This document shows positions 18,565 to 27,114 of a stretch of 64,000 bases of DNA, one piece after another. A program made the translations under genes and the position numbers. The notes under the pieces were generated by a model. It was given only the letters and a program-made list of their open reading frames with translations. It was not told the origin of the DNA and ran no database searches. The stretch lies in assembly GCF_019645835.1 (NCBI RefSeq), contig NZ_CP080998.1, positions 4,030,001 to 4,094,000 on the forward strand, in the 5' to 3' direction. Origin of the DNA: Mycolicibacterium holsaticum DSM 44478 = JCM 12374. GTDB taxonomy: Bacteria; Actinomycetota; Actinomycetes; Mycobacteriales; Mycobacteriaceae. Within the stretch, counting starts at the first letter, position 1; every line of letters begins with the position of its first letter.

Positions 18565-18883
18565 ATATTTGCTGACGGCCACCGGCCCCCCGACAGAGCA
18601 CGATCGCTGGTTCACTATGTCAAAGTTTGCCGAACTCCGCTACCCCATTGGCGAAATGGCTGGTCAACGGCGAGTGTCGTGCAACACGGTCTTCGCGAAG
18701 CCGGCAAACTGATATGGGCAGCGAACCACCGGCTGCAGCAGGGAAAAGCGGCGCCCCCCGGGCACCGCCGCCATCACCGTCGCCATCAGCGCCGCGCCGG
18801 GGCCTACCGGAAAGGCACTGTCGAAATATCAGCCGTGTGCGCAAGGCCCGATGAGAACGCCCTGGCACCTGACTTCGGAAAGC
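18565..18883. other. Non-coding gap upstream of the priming transferase
   Basis: 319 bp between the SASA esterase stop and the priming transferase leader, with no gene I can support. On the minus strand there is a TTGACA at 18618-18623, but no good -10 at 17 nt. The gap breaks the otherwise coupled operon 26970-18884 and probably holds a separate promoter. Confidence 0.5.
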
Positions 18884-19777
18884 TCAGTTGGATGCATACC
18901 GCGCCAGGTGTTCGGCGCGCATCCGGCGGTATTCGTCCCACATGTCGTGGCCCATCTGCCGCATACCCGCGCCGTTGTAGTGTCGGTCCGTCTCAGAGTT
19001 GACCGAATTACGTGCTCCGGCAACAAATGCCGTGCCCGGTACCCGGTTGGGCGTGTCGACGTGTACGGCGTGGATCTTCGGGTAGTCGCGCCCGCTGCAC
19101 TCCATCTCCTCCGGCGCCATTCCGCCCAGGATCACCGGCAGGTCTTCTCCGTAGCGGGCGCGCAGATCCGCGATCAGGGAGTCGAGCTTGCCCTGATAGA
19201 CCGGCCCGGTGGTCAGCGGGACGTCGCTTTCGCCTTGGTGCCACAGCACCGCGGCCACCTGGCTGCCCGGATACGCCGCCAGCGCCTTGTCGATGGCGGC
19301 CACCGCGCGGCGGTACAGATTGACCCGGGTGCCGGTGTCGACGGGATCCCAGGTATATCCGTTCTTCGGGGTGAACGATGTGTCACCGCGTGCGCCGGGA
19401 ACGAGAAGCACGGTGCGTCCGGTCTCATCGGCCAGGTGTCTGCCGAACGTCAGCCCGAAACCCACGCCCTTACCGGGGATCTCGTGCAGCAGCGGGTCGA
19501 CGGCCAAAACCGGGCTGCCCTTCGACGGTCCGCACATGGCCCACTGATGCACCCGCGGGTGCGGTCGGTCGGGGCCGCTCAGATCAAGGCCCAGCCCCAT
19601 GCCGAACGCGTTCGACTGGCCGAGGACCGGCACGACCAGATACGGCCGCTGGGGCGCCGCGACGGCGATTCCCTTCGGGGCGAGCAGACGCAGCACGACG
19701 CATTTGGTCTCGGTCAGCAGCCGCCGCCACAGCGGCCAGTCGCCGTCAGTTCCCTGGTGCGGCTGAGGTGCACTCAT
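18884..19777 (-). CDS. SASA-type carbohydrate esterase (SGNH hydrolase)
   Basis: A 297-residue sialate-O-acetylesterase-like (SASA) hydrolase. All three SGNH blocks are visible: GQSNAFG (nucleophile Ser, about residue 54), WHQGESD (about 182) and DRHYNGAG near the C-terminus with the catalytic His. No clear signal peptide; a hydrophobic stretch near residues 25-45 is weak. ATG 19777 overlaps the upstream LIP gene by 32 bp. In this locus it probably removes O-acetyl groups from the polysaccharide or its precursor. It is the last gene of a coupled run. Confidence 0.82.
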   Translation of the reverse strand: MSAPQPHQGTDGDWPLWRRLLTETKCVVLRLLAPKGIAVAAPQRPYLVVPVLGQSNAFGMGLGLDLSGPDRPHPRVHQWAMCGPSKGSPVLAVDPLLHEIPGKGVGFGLTFGRHLADETGRTVLLVPGARGDTSFTPKNGYTWDPVDTGTRVNLYRRAVAAIDKALAAYPGSQVAAVLWHQGESDVPLTTGPVYQGKLDSLIADLRARYGEDLPVILGGMAPEEMECSGRDYPKIHAVHVDTPNRVPGTAFVAGARNSVNSETDRHYNGAGMRQMGHDMWDEYRRMRAEHLARYASN

Positions 19778-20990
19778 CTGCCACCGGCTTTCCTGCGAAT
19801 CGGTCTGCGAGCCACGCGTATCGGGAGCTGATATCCACGTTGCCGTGCCCGGCTTGCGGCTGTAGGTCCCATACCACCGGGCCGCCGAGCGCGCAGGCCC
19901 GCGCGATCGCGTCGGTGGTCCACTGTGCGTCGATGTATTCGTCCTGGCCACCGTAGGACACCGACAGCGGCGCGGTGAGCGGCTGCTGCGGCAACGCCCA
20001 ACCGCGCAGCAGCCCGCGCAACCGCTCGGCCGCCTGCGGGGTCTTCGGCGCCAGGTCGCCGGGCGCGAGCGCCTCGGCCGCCTCCTTGCGGTCCAAACCC
20101 TTTGCGCCCGAGCACGACGACAACACCTCCCAGTACTCGGCGGCCGCACCGCGCCGGTAGTCGTCGCGGTTGAGGTCGGGGTGCAGCCGGGCCAGCGTCT
20201 CCACCACCGACTGAAACGCCGGCCGTTGGTAGTACGTCAACGTCTCGGCCTGCGCCTTGTCCACTAGCCCGGTGACGTCGGCGGCCGGAACCATCGCGAC
20301 CACGCCGACCAGGTCGAGTTCGGGCGCATAGCCGCCCGCCTGCTCGCCCGCCGCCCACACCGCGCCGCCGCCCTGCGAACCGCCCAGCGCCGCCCACTTG
20401 GGCGAGATGTCGTCGAAGGTGTGGTGCAGTGCGCGCACGGAGTCGATGACGTTGAGCCCGGCGGTCTTCGCGTCGAGGTAGGGATGGACGCCGGGCGCCC
20501 CGAGCCCCTGGTAGTCGGCGAACGCGACGGCGTAGCCCTTGCGCACCAGCCCCACCACCATGGAGGACATGCCGAGCAGGGAGTCAGACAGCGACGGCGC
20601 ACACGGCTCGTCGATACCCGTCGTCCCGTGCCCGAACGCGACCACCGGCCATCCACCTTGTGGCGCCGCGCCTTTGGGGGTGTACACGGATCCGGACACC
20701 ACGGTCGGCTCGCCGGTGTCGCCGTTGGTGGAGTGGTAGACGACGCGTGCGGCGTTGAACTCGCTTCCGACCTTGCTGTGCGACAACCCCGGCATCGTTG
20801 CAGCACTCACCAGATCACCGGGTTCAGACCCACCGATGTGCGCGGTCGGGATCGGCTCGGTGTCGGGGTGCGCGGTCGCGGCGCCGCCGCGATCGAAGAG
20901 GTCGGCGCGAGACGCCCACGCCGCCACCACCACGGCCGCGACCAGTACAACCGCTGCCGCGACGGCAAGCCCGACACGCAGTCGGCGCAT
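19746..20990 (-). CDS. LIP-family secretory lipase-like hydrolase (paralogue 2)
   Basis: A 414-residue exported alpha/beta hydrolase with an N-terminal TM segment (about 6-28) and no lipobox. The triad is complete: Ser205 (GGSQGGG), Asp350 (GGQDEY) and His382 (AGHGN). It is closest to paralogue 1 (shared SGDTG..TVVSGSV, GGWPVVAFGHGT, DYQGLG). ATG 20990 overlaps the stop of the acyltransferase gene by one base, giving tight coupling; a longer frame upstream is overlap with that gene. Confidence 0.85.
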   Translation of the reverse strand: MRRLRVGLAVAAAVVLVAAVVVAAWASRADLFDRGGAATAHPDTEPIPTAHIGGSEPGDLVSAATMPGLSHSKVGSEFNAARVVYHSTNGDTGEPTVVSGSVYTPKGAAPQGGWPVVAFGHGTTGIDEPCAPSLSDSLLGMSSMVVGLVRKGYAVAFADYQGLGAPGVHPYLDAKTAGLNVIDSVRALHHTFDDISPKWAALGGSQGGGAVWAAGEQAGGYAPELDLVGVVAMVPAADVTGLVDKAQAETLTYYQRPAFQSVVETLARLHPDLNRDDYRRGAAAEYWEVLSSCSGAKGLDRKEAAEALAPGDLAPKTPQAAERLRGLLRGWALPQQPLTAPLSVSYGGQDEYIDAQWTTDAIARACALGGPVVWDLQPQAGHGNVDISSRYAWLADRFAGKPVADECTSAAPGN

Positions 20991-22255
20991 CAGCGCCACC
21001 GGTACCGGTAGCGTCGGGCGATGTCCATCGCGGGTTTCTCCACGGTGTAGTAGGTGACGCCGGAGACGATCAGCGTGACCGCAAGCACCACAACGATGTT
21101 CAGGCACATCCCGCCCAGCGAGTCACCTGCCAGCAGGCCGAACCGGTGCAGCATCAACATCGTCGGGAAGTGCAGCAGGTACAGCGACAACGACACCTTA
21201 CCGACGAACAGGAACGGGGTCAGCTCGAGACCCTCGCCGATCCTGGAACGCTGCCCGCAAGACAACGGCGCCACGATCACCAGGATCACCAACGCCGACG
21301 CGAGGGCCATACCGCTGGTGCCGAACATGTCGCCCAGCGCGATCAGCGCGAACGACACGGCCAGCACGACGGGAAGGGCCAGCGCCGCGGCGGGCCGGAC
21401 CCGCCGGGCCACCGATCTGCGCACCGCGCCCTGTTCGATCGCCACGACGACGACCGCGGCCAGCATGCCGAACGCGAAGTTGTCGGCGTTGACCAGAAAG
21501 CTCCTCAGGTACACCGAAACCCAGTTGGGACCCCACTGCATCAGCTCGGGGTCGGTAACCCCGAAGTGGTTGCTCACCAAGGGCAGCAACAGTTTTCCGA
21601 CGAATCCGAGAACGATGAACGCCACGGGCAGGCTGGCCGCCAGCCGAAGCGGACGCACCGACGTCCTGCGGCGCAACGCGAACAACAGCACGGCCGACAG
21701 CGGCAGCGACGCGTAGAAGGCGAACTCCAGGGTCAGCGACCACGACGGGTTCAGGCCGGTGAAGATGTATTTCGGAATGTAGGTCTGCAGCAGCGTCAGG
21801 TTGGCCAACAGCTGCCAGGGGTCGGTGATCGTGCCGGTGCCCTCACTCGTACCGATGGTCTGCACGGTCGGGTTCTCGACGTACACCACCGCGAAGACGT
21901 AGTTGCACAGCAGGAAGATGACCAGATAGCCGGGCAGGATGCGGGCGATCCGGTGGATCGCGAAGTTGCGCGCGCTGGGCGCCGTTGCCGCCGGAGCGTC
22001 TTCGGTCAATCGCCGGACGTAGGGCAGGAACAACAGGAACCCGCTGAGCACGAAGAAGAAGATCAGGCTCATGCCGACGATGCCGATCTTCGTCTGCGCC
22101 GCGGTGTTCGGTGAGAAGTTGCCCGCGACGTGCATGACGGCGACCCCGACGGCCGACAACCCGCGCGCACCGTCCAGGCCGATGATGCGGCCGGTGGTGC
22201 GCGGCACCGGCGGCGATGCCGAATGCTCGGCCGAATCCCGCGGCTTGACCGTCAC
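20990..22255 (-). CDS. Acyltransferase family 3 membrane protein
   Basis: A 421-residue integral membrane O-acyltransferase with about ten TM helices. The family signatures are present: LDGARGLSAVGVAVMHV with the conserved His near residue 42, FFFVLSGFLL, the RIARILPGY motif and WSLTLEFAFY. Such enzymes acetylate or acylate extracytoplasmic sugars. It is coupled at both ends (GTGA with LIP paralogue 3 upstream, TGATG with paralogue 2 downstream), so an acyl donor enzyme and putative esterases are made from one message. Confidence 0.88.
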   Translation of the reverse strand: MTVKPRDSAEHSASPPVPRTTGRIIGLDGARGLSAVGVAVMHVAGNFSPNTAAQTKIGIVGMSLIFFFVLSGFLLFLPYVRRLTEDAPAATAPSARNFAIHRIARILPGYLVIFLLCNYVFAVVYVENPTVQTIGTSEGTGTITDPWQLLANLTLLQTYIPKYIFTGLNPSWSLTLEFAFYASLPLSAVLLFALRRRTSVRPLRLAASLPVAFIVLGFVGKLLLPLVSNHFGVTDPELMQWGPNWVSVYLRSFLVNADNFAFGMLAAVVVVAIEQGAVRRSVARRVRPAAALALPVVLAVSFALIALGDMFGTSGMALASALVILVIVAPLSCGQRSRIGEGLELTPFLFVGKVSLSLYLLHFPTMLMLHRFGLLAGDSLGGMCLNIVVVLAVTLIVSGVTYYTVEKPAMDIARRYRYRWR

Positions 22256-23505
22256 TGCGGCGCTCCGGGCGGTGCCAGGCTCAGACAGCTGTCGGCGGCC
22301 GGCTCACCGCGGAACCGTGCGTTGACCCAGCCGAACGCCGAGGAGACGTCGATGCCCGCGTGCCCCTTGTCGGGCTGCAGCTGGATGTCGATCACGTCGC
22401 CCATCCCGCACGCGGCCCGCAGCGCCCGGTCGGTCCACGCCGGCGGCACCAACGCGTCGTTGCCGCCGAAGATGACCAGCATCGGCGCCGTCGTCGGGCG
22501 GTGGGGCAGGCTCATGTGCTGCAGATGTGTGCGCAGCGTGTCGACGGCCTGCGGTGTGCCCGGCCGCAGGTCCTCACCGGTGAGCTGCGGCGTCAACGTG
22601 GCGCGCTCGGCCGCTGCGGGCCCGTCGCACGCAATCAACTTGTCCCAGTGGTCTTTTGCGAAGCCGCGCCGGTAGTCGTCGAGCGGGAAATCCGGATATG
22701 CGCGCTTGAGCGTCTCGAGGATCACCACCAGCGCCGGCATCTGTTCGGGGGTCAGCTGACCGTCGGCGGCCGCGTCGGCGAACCCGGTGATGTCGGCGGC
22801 CGGTGCCACGCTCACCGTGCCCAGCAGGGTGAGGCCTGCCCCGTAGGTTTCCGCCAGCTCGTTGGCCGCCCAAGTAGCCTGTCCGCCTTGGGATACCCCG
22901 ATCGCCACCCAGCGCTCGGATGCCGCGGGAACGAGCCGGCGGGCGGCCTTGACCGAGTCGATCACGTTGTAGCCGGCCGTGGTGGAATCGAGGTACGGGT
23001 GATAGCTGCCGTCGTCCGCGTTGTCGGTGCCCAGACCCTGGTAGTCCGGCACGGTGACGACGAACCCGGCGTTGACGAGCGCGGTCACCACGTTCGACGT
23101 GCCCAGCAGGGTCGGCGACAGCGATGGCGCGCATTCGGATTCGATCCCGGTGGTGGCGTGGCCGTAGGCCACGATCGGCCAGCCGCCCTCGGGCGCGTCA
23201 CCCTTCGGCACGAAGACGGTTCCGGTGACCTGGGTACGACCGTCGGTGATGCCGGAGGTGGACGTGTACTCGATGCGCGCGGCCACCGAGCTCGCCGCGC
23301 GCAACCTGCGGTCGATGGTCGGCAAGGAGTTGGCCTCGGCCAGCGCGCCCGGCTGCTGGCCGGCACCGCTGTAGTCGGCGTCAAGCGGCATGCCCGTCAT
23401 CGCCGATGGGGCCTGGGCCGAAGTGTCGTGGGCGCAACCGGATACGACGGTGCCGGTCGCGACGACAAGGCACGCCAGCGCAATGCCGATGTGCGCGCGG
23501 ATCAT
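22252..23505 (-). CDS. LIP-family secretory lipase-like lipoprotein (paralogue 3)
   Basis: A 417-residue lipoprotein: signal peptide with lipobox VSGC (Cys at about 24), then an alpha/beta hydrolase domain. The triad is complete: Ser205 (GVSQGGQ), Asp350 (GGNDAL) and His382 (KGHAG). It is more divergent from paralogues 1 and 2 than those are from each other. ATG 23505 overlaps the Wzz-like gene stop by 4 nt. Anchoring at the outer face of the membrane places it where polymer is assembled. Confidence 0.84.
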   Translation of the reverse strand: MIRAHIGIALACLVVATGTVVSGCAHDTSAQAPSAMTGMPLDADYSGAGQQPGALAEANSLPTIDRRLRAASSVAARIEYTSTSGITDGRTQVTGTVFVPKGDAPEGGWPIVAYGHATTGIESECAPSLSPTLLGTSNVVTALVNAGFVVTVPDYQGLGTDNADDGSYHPYLDSTTAGYNVIDSVKAARRLVPAASERWVAIGVSQGGQATWAANELAETYGAGLTLLGTVSVAPAADITGFADAAADGQLTPEQMPALVVILETLKRAYPDFPLDDYRRGFAKDHWDKLIACDGPAAAERATLTPQLTGEDLRPGTPQAVDTLRTHLQHMSLPHRPTTAPMLVIFGGNDALVPPAWTDRALRAACGMGDVIDIQLQPDKGHAGIDVSSAFGWVNARFRGEPAADSCLSLAPPGAPQ

Positions 23506-24170
23506 CGATCCCTTCCCGCCAGTGTCTCGTCGACGACGTGGTCGAGTTGCCGTGCGCCGTGCATTCGGTCTTTGAGCAGTCCGTACGCGAGCACCAGCAT
23601 GGCGCTGAGCACGAATCCCAATGCCCCCGCTGGAACGACGAACCGCCACACCGACCCCTGCCGGACCGCCGGGCCGGCCGCGTCGACGACGACGAGTTCG
23701 GCGCTTCCGGTGTCGACCGCGGCCATTTGTTTGGTGAGCGCGACCAGGTTCTGGGTGACGCCGTCGGCGGTGCGCCGGGTCAGTTCGGGGTCGCCGCCGG
23801 CCACCATCACCTCCAGCAGCGCGGAGTTCTTGGCCACCACGGTGATGCGCGCGGCGAGTTCGGCGGGGCTGGTGTCGAGGTTCAGCTGCTCGACGGTGCG
23901 CATCGTGACCTGCCTGCTGCGGGCCAGGTGCTGGGTGGTGACGTTTCGCGAGATCGAGTTGAGGTGACCGTAATGCGCGTCCACCGGGGTGGCGCTGCCC
24001 GGCGTCACGGCGAAAACTCTTGCGGTCGAGGTGTACACCGGCGGTGCGCTCTGCCAGGCAAGCCAGCCGCCCGCCGCCGACAGGATGGTCGCGCACAGCA
24101 CGACTAACCAGCCGTTGACGAGCAACCTCAGGTAGTCGCGTATCCGGGACACGTTGGCGGGCGGTCTCAT
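23502..24170 (-). CDS. Wzz-type polysaccharide chain-length regulator
   Basis: A 222-residue polysaccharide co-polymerase without a kinase domain: TM1 at about 19-40 (WLVVLCATILSAAGGWLAW), an extracytoplasmic segment beginning PPVYTSTARVFAV, and TM2 at about 182-203, with a short basic cytoplasmic tail. It should control the length of the exported polymer together with the larger co-polymerase at 25411-26970. Both ends overlap LIP genes by 4 nt (ATGA). Confidence 0.85.
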   Translation of the reverse strand: MRPPANVSRIRDYLRLLVNGWLVVLCATILSAAGGWLAWQSAPPVYTSTARVFAVTPGSATPVDAHYGHLNSISRNVTTQHLARSRQVTMRTVEQLNLDTSPAELAARITVVAKNSALLEVMVAGGDPELTRRTADGVTQNLVALTKQMAAVDTGSAELVVVDAAGPAVRQGSVWRFVVPAGALGFVLSAMLVLAYGLLKDRMHGARQLDHVVDETLAGRDR

Positions 24171-25411
24171 GTCGCCCCCACGCAGATGTCGGCAGGCCGT
24201 TGCCCGTCGAAGCGCGCTCTCAGCCACGACAGCGACGTCTGGATGACCAACTCGTTGGTGGTCGTGGTGTCCCCGATGCGGCGGTTCACCACGATGGGAT
24301 CGCCTTTGGCGCAGGCCTGTTTCACCGCTGCCGCGACACCGGCTTGTGGCACCAGCGGGTCGTCGGTCCCGTAGACCACCAGCACAGGCGCGGGCGGGGC
24401 CGGCGAGTTCCCCGGTAGCGCCAGGGTGCTCAGCGTGTTGCGCAGCGCCGCGGCGGCGGCAGCGTCGCGCGGGCGCAGGTCCTCGGGGCGCAACTGCGAT
24501 GCCAGTTTCTGCGCCTCGGCGGGATCCGGTGGTGCGCACGAGGTCAGCAGATCCCAATGGTCTCTGGCCGTGCCGGACCGGTAAGCGTTCAGGTCGAAGC
24601 CGGGCAGTTCCTGGGACAGGCCCTGCAGTATCACCATGAGCAGCCGGTACTGGTTTTGGCTGAGCTTGCCGTTGCTGGCCGCGTCGGCCAGCGCGGCCAG
24701 ATCGGCGTACGGGGAAAGCGCCACCGCGCCGACAAGGTTGAGCCCGGTCCCGTAGTCCGCCGCCCTGATTGCCGACGCCCAGGCGGCAAGACCACCTTGG
24801 CCGCTGCCGTACGCCGCCCAGTTGACGCTGGCATCGGGCAGTACCCGGCGTGCCGCGCGCACGCCGTCGATCATGTTGTTGCCCAGGGCGACCCAGTCCA
24901 GCGGGGCGTGCTGTCGGCCGGGCACACCGAGCCCCGCGTAGTCGGGCATCATTACGAGGTAGCCGCGGTTGAGCATCACGGTCATCGCCGATGCGTAACC
25001 GCCGAGACCCCTGGCGAGCGACGGCGCACAGTTCTGCGCGACGCCGGTCAGCGAGTGCCCGAACGCGATGATCGGCCATCCGCCCTTGGGGGCTTTTCCG
25101 GCCGGTACCGCGACCACTCCGGAGACCTCGACGGGTTGACCTGCGGTGCTGGTCGAGCGGTACACCACCCGGACGGCCGTCACACCGGCGTCGGTGAACT
25201 GTTCGCTCGGGTCGAGAGGTTTGACCTCCACCAGCGACCCGGGCCCATCGTTGGTCAGATCGGGCGGCGGCAACTGCGTCGCACCGGCGAACGGGGGTTC
25301 CAACGAATGCGGCGGCCGGTTGTAGGCGGCCGGTGGCTGCGGCGGGCTCGGCGCGCAGCCGGCCACCACCGAGAGCACGCCGACGGCGGCCGCCGCAAGC
25401 CGCAACCGCAC
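24167..25411 (-). CDS. LIP-family lipoprotein lacking catalytic Ser and His (paralogue 4, pseudoenzyme)
   Basis: A 414-residue lipoprotein (lipobox VAGC at about residue 19) with the LIP-family fold: VEVSGVVAVP, GGWPIIAFGHSLTGV, PDYAGLGVPG and GTDDPLVP match the paralogues. At the nucleophile elbow the sequence is YGSGQGG, so the Ser position is Gly204 (Ser203 is one residue off the usual place). The C-terminal His motif is replaced by a Thr-rich stretch (GDTTTTNEL). Only Asp351 remains. The frame is intact and coupled (the TAG stop of the kinase-like gene shares one base with GTG 25411), so it is probably a binding or scaffold protein and not a decaying gene. Confidence 0.84.
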   Translation of the reverse strand: MRLRLAAAAVGVLSVVAGCAPSPPQPPAAYNRPPHSLEPPFAGATQLPPPDLTNDGPGSLVEVKPLDPSEQFTDAGVTAVRVVYRSTSTAGQPVEVSGVVAVPAGKAPKGGWPIIAFGHSLTGVAQNCAPSLARGLGGYASAMTVMLNRGYLVMMPDYAGLGVPGRQHAPLDWVALGNNMIDGVRAARRVLPDASVNWAAYGSGQGGLAAWASAIRAADYGTGLNLVGAVALSPYADLAALADAASNGKLSQNQYRLLMVILQGLSQELPGFDLNAYRSGTARDHWDLLTSCAPPDPAEAQKLASQLRPEDLRPRDAAAAAALRNTLSTLALPGNSPAPPAPVLVVYGTDDPLVPQAGVAAAVKQACAKGDPIVVNRRIGDTTTTNELVIQTSLSWLRARFDGQRPADICVGAT

Positions 25412-26970
25412 TATCCGTTGCCTCCGTGCCCGGCGTGGCTGCCGGGTCCGTACGCCGCGTCGCCGTCGGTACGCCGCGGGTTGCCCGATCCGACGAGCTG
25501 TCCCTTCTGGGTCGCCACGGTCTCGGTCCCGGCGGCCCGGGCGTCGGCACCGCGCCCGCCTTCGACGGAGCCCGTCCGCGCTGCCGGCCGGGCATCCCGC
25601 TGCACCTGCTTGTGGTGCTGGCGTTTGAGTCGCCCGCCGACCCGCTCGAACGTCGCCACCGTGCCGATCAGGGCGACGTTCGCGGTCTGCAGCGCCTGAA
25701 TCGCCCGGCGCAGCGCCGAGCTGGTGGTGGAGCCGATACGCGCCAGCAACACCGCGCCGTCGCAAAGCGCGGCGACGTTGGCGCCGTCGGCGTAACGCTC
25801 CAACGGCGGGGTGTCGACGACGATGTAGTCGAAATTGCGGGCGAGCTCTTCGAACATGGCGGTGGCGCGGTCGTTGGCCCACATCTCGCCGGGGCGCGAT
25901 GCCGTGGGCCCCGCGGGCAGCAGCGCGATGGCGTGCGCGCCGACGGGGATCTCCCCGATGACCGCTTCGGCCAATGCGTGCTCCCCGGCGATCACCGTGC
26001 TCACCCCCCGGTTCAGGGCGCGGGCCCGACGCTGGTCGTCCAGGCCCAGCCGGTCGGCCAGCTCCGCGCCGCGCAGGTCACCGTCGACGACGACGACCGA
26101 ACGGCCGGATTCGGCGAGCGCGGCGGCCAGGTCGATCGCGACCGTGGTGCGCCCGTCGCCGCTCGAGGGGCTCGTCACCGCGATGCGACGCGGCGGGGCG
26201 CCGCTTCCGGGCGGCACGGCGAACCGCAGGTTGGTGCGCAGTTCGCGCACCCGCTCGGCGTAGAACTCGTTGCCGTCGAGGTCGACGACCGTGGTGGTGG
26301 CCCGCGCGGGTTCGGCGGGCAGCGCCCCGAGCAGGTGGGTGCCGACGGCGCCCTCCACCGACTCGCGCCCACGCAACCGCTTGTCGACGATGCCGGCCAG
26401 CACCGCGGCGACAATGCCGACCACCAGGCCGATGACCGCGCCCAGCACGATCATGGTGAGCACGCCCAGACCCGTCGGCGCCGTCGGGTAGCTGGCCTCG
26501 TCGACCACCACCAGGCCTGCGGCGGGGCTTCCGCCCCGGCGTGACGTCTCCAGCTCGCTGACCAGCCCGACGAGCTGGTCAGCCACGGCGTTGGTGTACG
26601 TCTGCGCCTGTGCGGGGTCGGCGTCGGTGACGCTCACGTCGAGTAGAACCGTCTTCTCTCCGGGCAGCGCGGTGACCTTCGAACGCAGCTCGTCGGCGGA
26701 GATCGGCGCCTTCAACTGGTCCACCGCGCGGGCGGCCACTTGTTCGCTGGATGCCAAATCGGCGTAGGAGTACACACGTTCCTGGGAGAACAGATTGTTC
26801 TGGTACGCCTCGGTGACCGAGGTGCCGTTCTGCGTTGCTACGAAGAGGCGCGCGGTCGACTGATATTCAGGTGTCAGTAAAAGTGTGGCCGCATAACCGC
26901 CAGCGCCGCCGACGATCGTCAGCGCCACGATCAACCACCAGTACCTGCGGAAAATGCGCAGGTATTCCAT
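25411..26970 (-). CDS. Wzc/CpsD-like polysaccharide co-polymerase with tyrosine-kinase-type domain
   Basis: A 519-residue two-domain protein. The Wzz-type part has TM1 (about 12-34) and TM2 (about 175-200); the cytoplasmic P-loop domain (about 240-440) resembles bacterial tyrosine kinases: Walker A-like SPSSGDGRTT, A-prime motif VVVVDGDLRG and Walker B VVDTPP. Two oddities: the Walker A lysine is Arg (codon CGC), and the Gly/Ala/His-rich C-terminal tail has a single Tyr, so the usual autophosphorylated tyrosine cluster is absent. It may be a non-kinase co-polymerase. ATG 26970 follows GGAG at good spacing. First gene of the coupled minus-strand run. Confidence 0.87.
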   Translation of the reverse strand: MEYLRIFRRYWWLIVALTIVGGAGGYAATLLLTPEYQSTARLFVATQNGTSVTEAYQNNLFSQERVYSYADLASSEQVAARAVDQLKAPISADELRSKVTALPGEKTVLLDVSVTDADPAQAQTYTNAVADQLVGLVSELETSRRGGSPAAGLVVVDEASYPTAPTGLGVLTMIVLGAVIGLVVGIVAAVLAGIVDKRLRGRESVEGAVGTHLLGALPAEPARATTTVVDLDGNEFYAERVRELRTNLRFAVPPGSGAPPRRIAVTSPSSGDGRTTVAIDLAAALAESGRSVVVVDGDLRGAELADRLGLDDQRRARALNRGVSTVIAGEHALAEAVIGEIPVGAHAIALLPAGPTASRPGEMWANDRATAMFEELARNFDYIVVDTPPLERYADGANVAALCDGAVLLARIGSTTSSALRRAIQALQTANVALIGTVATFERVGGRLKRQHHKQVQRDARPAARTGSVEGGRGADARAAGTETVATQKGQLVGSGNPRRTDGDAAYGPGSHAGHGGNG

Positions 26971-27027
26971 GATCTCCAAGATCGAACCTTTCACAAGCGC
27001 GCCGCAAACAAACAATCAAACAACGAC

Positions 27028-27033
27028 AGACTA
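27028..27033 (-). promoter_or_regulatory. Predicted -10 for the co-polymerase operon
   Basis: TAGTCT on the minus strand fits TANNNT. It would give a leader of about 50 nt carrying a GTTT-rich low-complexity stretch before the ribosome site. The same 144-bp divergent region serves the polymerase gene. Confidence 0.4.
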
Positions 27034-27114
27034 GCGGTTGCTCGGCCTGGCCGCGCCAATGCACCTGACCGGGCTGGCTGGTATCCCGTCGGCGAAGCTG
27101 TCACCATTGTTCCC

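Noticed and set aside
18618..18623. TTGACA as -35 of a promoter for the priming transferase
   Set aside because: No TANNNT at 16-19 nt; the fit rests on one hexamer.
18640..18645. GGGTAG on the minus strand as a SigF -10 before the priming transferase
   Set aside because: The nearest -35-like GTTG is 19 nt away and differs from GTTT; too poor beside the consensus sites elsewhere.
20798..23967. Long open frames on the plus strand opposite the acyltransferase and LIP genes (438 and 535 codons)
   Set aside because: They mirror the GC-rich third positions of the real minus-strand genes, have Arg/Gly/His/Gln-rich compositions and no domain or ribosome site.
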